A DNA stretch of 8,995 nt from Boseongicola sp. SB0675_bin_26 (GTDB taxonomy: Bacteria > Pseudomonadota > Alphaproteobacteria > Rhodobacterales > Rhodobacteraceae): assembly GCA_009843725.1 (NCBI GenBank), contig VYCX01000450.1, positions 1-8,995 of the forward strand. The letters run 5' to 3'. How positions within the stretch are numbered: position 1 is the first letter of the stretch; the number at the start of each line of letters is the position of its first letter. A program made the position numbers and the translations under genes. The notes beneath the pieces were generated by a model, which had not been told where the DNA came from, made no database searches, and saw only the letters and a program-made list of their open reading frames with translations. Shown here piece by piece: positions 6,667 to 8,995 of the stretch.

Positions 6667-7389
6667 TCAGAAGTGGTTTCCTTCCGACAGAAACGCGTCG
6701 TAACTCTCTCCCGCGGCAATTGCGGCATCGCGCCCGCATGCGGCCCAAAGCAGCCCTCTCCTTAGCATTTCGTGGGCGGGCCCGCTTCGAATCACTTCGG
6801 CCTTGTGCCCGAGCGCATTGTAGTAGACCCGTCCCATCCCCCAACGCCGAACCCAGGCCACGGGCATGTCCACTGCCCCGTTTGGGCTGTGAAACCACGT
6901 GACCGTAGGAAACCGGGTCGTCGCAAGAACATGATTGGCCGGATCGACATGCAGGTAGTACTGTTCGCTTTCGACATCGAAGTCATCAATTCCGGAGACC
7001 AGTTCATGCTCGGGCTCCGTGATCTTCACGCGGTAGCGAACCCCGTCGCCGCCCGGATGCGCAACCCAGTTCGCCCCGGTCATGAATTGCCAGAGGACAT
7101 TGTCGCGGAAGGCGTCACACATGCCTCCGTGGCATCCGGCAAGTCCTGCACCGCGGGCCACCGCTTCGGAAATGTTGGATGCCCGTTCGCGGGACAGTTC
7201 CGACATGGTCCAGACCGGCACGATCAAGTCGTATGAGCCAAGAGCTTCCACCTCGTCCAGGCAGTCGAGGCTGTCGGTCACGGCTACCGTGAACCCCGCC
7301 TCGGCAAGCATGGCACGAAAGATTGCGGCGACCTGATCCGGCTCATGCCCGTCCCAGCCGCCCCATGTGATCAGTGCCTTGCCAGCCAT
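6667..7389 (-). CDS. ThuA domain-containing protein
   Basis: A 240-aa protein with one ThuA domain, a class I glutamine-amidotransferase-like flavodoxin fold named after a rhizobial trehalose utilisation gene. Visible blocks are MAGKALITWGGWDGHEPDQV (1-20), the first strand and loop with the family's 'GGxxxH' look; YDLIVPVWTM (53-62); GAGLAGCHGGMCDAF (80-94), the place of the nucleophile elbow in related amidotransferases; NWVAHPGG (107-114); DFDVESEQYYLHVDP (136-150), typical 'D-E-Y-h' ThuA motif; PVAWVRRWGMGRVYYNALGH (176-195). There is no signal peptide. GGGGAGG (7404-7398) eight bases upstream supports the start at 7389 over the ATG at 7473. It lies 107 nt after proS and 121 nt before the sugar dehydrogenase, all in one direction. 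The domain's biochemical activity is uncertain; a link to sugar or glycoside metabolism is inferred from family and neighbour. It should not be called thuA by symbol, because the rest of a trehalose operon is absent. Confidence 0.85.
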   Translation of the reverse strand: MAGKALITWGGWDGHEPDQVAAIFRAMLAEAGFTVAVTDSLDCLDEVEALGSYDLIVPVWTMSELSRERASNISEAVARGAGLAGCHGGMCDAFRDNVLWQFMTGANWVAHPGGDGVRYRVKITEPEHELVSGIDDFDVESEQYYLHVDPANHVLATTRFPTVTWFHSPNGAVDMPVAWVRRWGMGRVYYNALGHKAEVIRSGPAHEMLRRGLLWAACGRDAAIAAGESYDAFLSEGNHF

Positions 7390-7496
7390 TCCTGAGTCCT
7401 CCCCTGCGCCCCTTCCCAACCCGGGATTGCGGTCATTGCGTCGCGACTGCTGCAACACGTGCCGCATTCCCATACGACGTCAGCGGCAACGGCGGC

Positions 7497-8831
7497 TCAA
7501 GCGCGGTAGATCTGAGCCACCCGGTCAACGGCGGCATCCACGGACAGCCTTTGGCTTTCTCCGGTTCGCCGCGACGCCAGTTCGACGACCCCTTGCGCGA
7601 GGTCGCGAGGTCCGACGGTAATCCTCCACGGCAGCCCAATCAGGTCCATGGTGGCAAACTTGGCTCCCGGTCGCTCTTCGGTGTCGTCGTAGAGCGGATC
7701 CAGTCCGCGGTCGATCAGCGCCGCTTCCAGCAGTTCGCTGGCCGAGTCCGTTCCTGCATCACCTTGCCTGAGATTCACGATGCCTGCGTGAAACGGTGTC
7801 ACGCCTTCAGGCCATATGATGCCCTTCTCGTCGTGGCTTGCCTCGATGATCGCGCCAAGAAGGCGGCTGACGCCGATGCCGTGCGATCCCATGTGCACCG
7901 CGACGTCGTTTCCCTCCGCGTCCTGGACGGTGGCGCCCATGGGTTCGGAATACTTGGTGCCGAAATAGAAGATCTGTCCCACCTCGATGCCCCGTGCGGA
8001 CCGGCGTCTCTCTGCCGGAATCTCGTTGAAGAGCGCCTCGTCATGGGTTTCGTCGGTACGGGCATAGCGCGACGTGAATTCCTCGAGCACGGCTTGGCAC
8101 TGCGCCCTGTCGCCGTAGTCGATCTCTCGGTCTCCGATCTTCAACTCCGCGATGGCGCTGTCGAAGAAGACCTCCGACTCTCCGGTCTCGGCGAGAACGA
8201 GAAACTCATGCGTGTCATCACCGCCAATGGGTCCGGAATCGGCTCGCATCGGAATCGCCTGCAGCCCCATGCGTTCGTACGTGCGAAGATAGCTGACGAG
8301 ATGCCGATTGTAGGCATGCATGGCATCCTCCTTCGTCAGGTCGAAGTTGTAGCCATCCTTCATGTAGAACTCGCGACCGCGCATGATGCCGAAGCGGGGC
8401 CGTATCTCGTCCCGGAACTTCCACTGGATCTGGTACATCGTCAGCGGAAGGTCGCGGTAGGAAGAGACGTGCGCACGGAAGATGTCGGTGACGAGTTCCT
8501 CTGCCGTGGGCGTGTAGAGGATGTCGCGGTCGTGGCGGTCCCGGATGCGAAGCATCTCTTCGCCGTAGTCGTCGTAGCGTCCGCTTTCGCGCCAGAGGTC
8601 GGCCGACTGAAGCGTGGGCATCAGCATCGGGATGTGGCCGGCACGCTGCTGCTCCTCGTGGATGATGTCCTCGATCCTCCTCAACACCTTGAATCCGAGA
8701 GGCAGCCACGAGTAGATGCCCGCCGAGGCCTGCTTGATCATGCCCGCCCGAAGCATGTAGCGGTGCGAAACGACCTGCGCCTCCGCGGGCGTCTCCTTGA
8801 GCACGGGAAGGAAGTAACGGGAAAGTCGCAT
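7497..8831 (-). CDS. proS: Prolyl-tRNA synthetase, short alphaproteobacterial type
   Basis: Charges tRNA-Pro with proline in the cytoplasm. The 444-aa protein has the class II core: [21 protein letters not shown] (24-44) with the motif 1 region after it; [14 protein letters not shown] (105-118), the proline-binding T-x-E; the motif 2 region with [20 protein letters not shown] (139-158); [12 protein letters not shown] (207-218); and motif 3, [16 protein letters not shown] (315-330). A C-terminal anticodon-binding domain follows (about 340-444, with [16 protein letters not shown] at 386-401). Only about 100 residues separate motif 2 from motif 3, so the roughly 180-residue editing insertion of the E. 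coli-type enzyme is absent. It therefore probably relies on separate trans-editing proteins for misacylated tRNA-Pro; none is in this window. The start at 8831 matches the typical MRLSRYFLP opening. GAGGA (8845-8841) lies nine bases upstream. It heads a same-strand series with the ThuA and sugar dehydrogenase genes. Confidence 0.97.
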   Translation of the reverse strand: MRLSRYFLPVLKETPAEAQVVSHRYMLRAGMIKQASAGIYSWLPLGFKVLRRIEDIIHEEQQRAGHIPMLMPTLQSADLWRESGRYDDYGEEMLRIRDRHDRDILYTPTAEELVTDIFRAHVSSYRDLPLTMYQIQWKFRDEIRPRFGIMRGREFYMKDGYNFDLTKEDAMHAYNRHLVSYLRTYERMGLQAIPMRADSGPIGGDDTHEFLVLAETGESEVFFDSAIAELKIGDREIDYGDRAQCQAVLEEFTSRYARTDETHDEALFNEIPAERRRSARGIEVGQIFYFGTKYSEPMGATVQDAEGNDVAVHMGSHGIGVSRLLGAIIEASHDEKGIIWPEGVTPFHAGIVNLRQGDAGTDSASELLEAALIDRGLDPLYDDTEERPGAKFATMDLIGLPWRITVGPRDLAQGVVELASRRTGESQRLSVDAAVDRVAQIYRA

Positions 8832-8875
8832 GGGGCATGATCCTCAAAATGGCAGCCTCGAATTACGCCATGCGA

Positions 8876-8900
8876 CCTTGCTGGACAAGGAACCCTTGTC
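8876..8900 (-). promoter_or_regulatory. Mutually exclusive hairpins in the proS leader
   Basis: GACAAGG (8884-8890) and CCTTGTC (8894-8900) form a perfect 7-bp stem with a 3-nt loop. CCTTG (8876-8880) can instead pair with CAAGG (8886-8890) across a 5-nt loop. On the minus-strand RNA the order is CAAGG, CCUUG, CAAGG, and the middle segment can pair with either side, 45 nt before the proS start. This is attenuator-like or a compact operator. Neither stem is followed directly by a U-run, so a terminator role is not shown. Confidence 0.3.
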
Positions 8901-8905
8901 AGATG

Positions 8906-8995
8906 TCACTTATCGGCTATCAGTTCGCCACGGCCCTCGCCCGGCCGCTCGGAAGAGACGCTGGCAGCAGCCAATCGCAAGGACGCCTGCAGATG
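8906..8995 (-). CDS. Possible C-terminal end of a gene upstream of proS
   Basis: One minus-strand frame is open from the right edge to a TGA at 8908-8906, giving 29 residues ending GEGRGELIADK. Its third codon positions are fairly rich in G and C, and the stop lies 74 nt before proS, a common spacing inside an operon. No family is recognisable from so little. A plus-strand frame from an ATG at 8849 is also open to the edge and cannot be excluded. Treat as tentative. Confidence 0.25.
   Translation of the reverse strand, partial: HLQASLRLAAASVSSERPGEGRGELIADK

Noticed and set aside
7374..8840. Long plus-strand open frame (488 codons) opposite proS
   Set aside because: It mirrors the proS codons almost exactly; the minus-strand product is unmistakably prolyl-tRNA synthetase.
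8849..8995. Plus-strand frame from an ATG at 8849, open to the right edge
   Set aside because: 49 open codons without a convincing ribosome binding site. It overlaps the proS leader and the possible minus-strand gene tail, so there is no basis to call it.

Overview
The window reads as GC-rich chromosomal DNA of an alphaproteobacterium. The pointers are a short class II prolyl-tRNA synthetase of the alphaproteobacterial type (444 aa, no room for the large insertion domain of the E. coli enzyme), a DUF1523 membrane protein (a family I know mainly from Rhodobacterales and Rhizobiales), and GGAGG-type ribosome binding sites before most genes. Genus cannot be told from the sequence.

Layout, left to right. 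(1) Positions 1-802 hold the decayed remains of an AbiEi-like, restriction-endonuclease-fold plus winged-helix regulator on the minus strand. It is broken by an in-frame stop and a frameshift, and a well-formed inverted-repeat operator still covers its start codon. Just after it, a ribosome binding site and ATG suggest another minus-strand gene that runs off the left edge. (2) Positions 1003-2759 carry two minus-strand genes: a solute-binding-protein-like protein without a signal peptide, and, upstream of it, the DUF1523 protein. (3) A 121-nt divergent intergenic region separates these from two plus-strand genes: a P1/S58 (DmpA/NylC-like) self-cleaving peptidase (2881-3858) and a DAO-family FAD oxidoreductase (3987-5291). 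(4) Convergent with these is a minus-strand series proS, ThuA-domain protein, PQQ-dependent sugar dehydrogenase (8831 down to 5361). Upstream of proS is a leader with mutually exclusive hairpins and perhaps the tail of another gene.

Possible joint functions, all inference: the peptidase could release small amino compounds, such as beta- or D-amino acids or amides, that the FAD oxidoreductase then oxidises. The ThuA protein and the sugar dehydrogenase both belong to families linked to sugar metabolism, but they follow a housekeeping tRNA synthetase. I see no tRNA, rRNA, CRISPR array, insertion sequence, attachment site or phage gene. No stretch longer than 300 bases lacks a gene; the longest gaps are 1891-2147 and 768-1002. 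I did not find a convincing new multi-gene system. The best candidates for a second look are the decayed regulator with its operator, the signal-less binding protein, the peptidase/oxidase pair and the proS leader.
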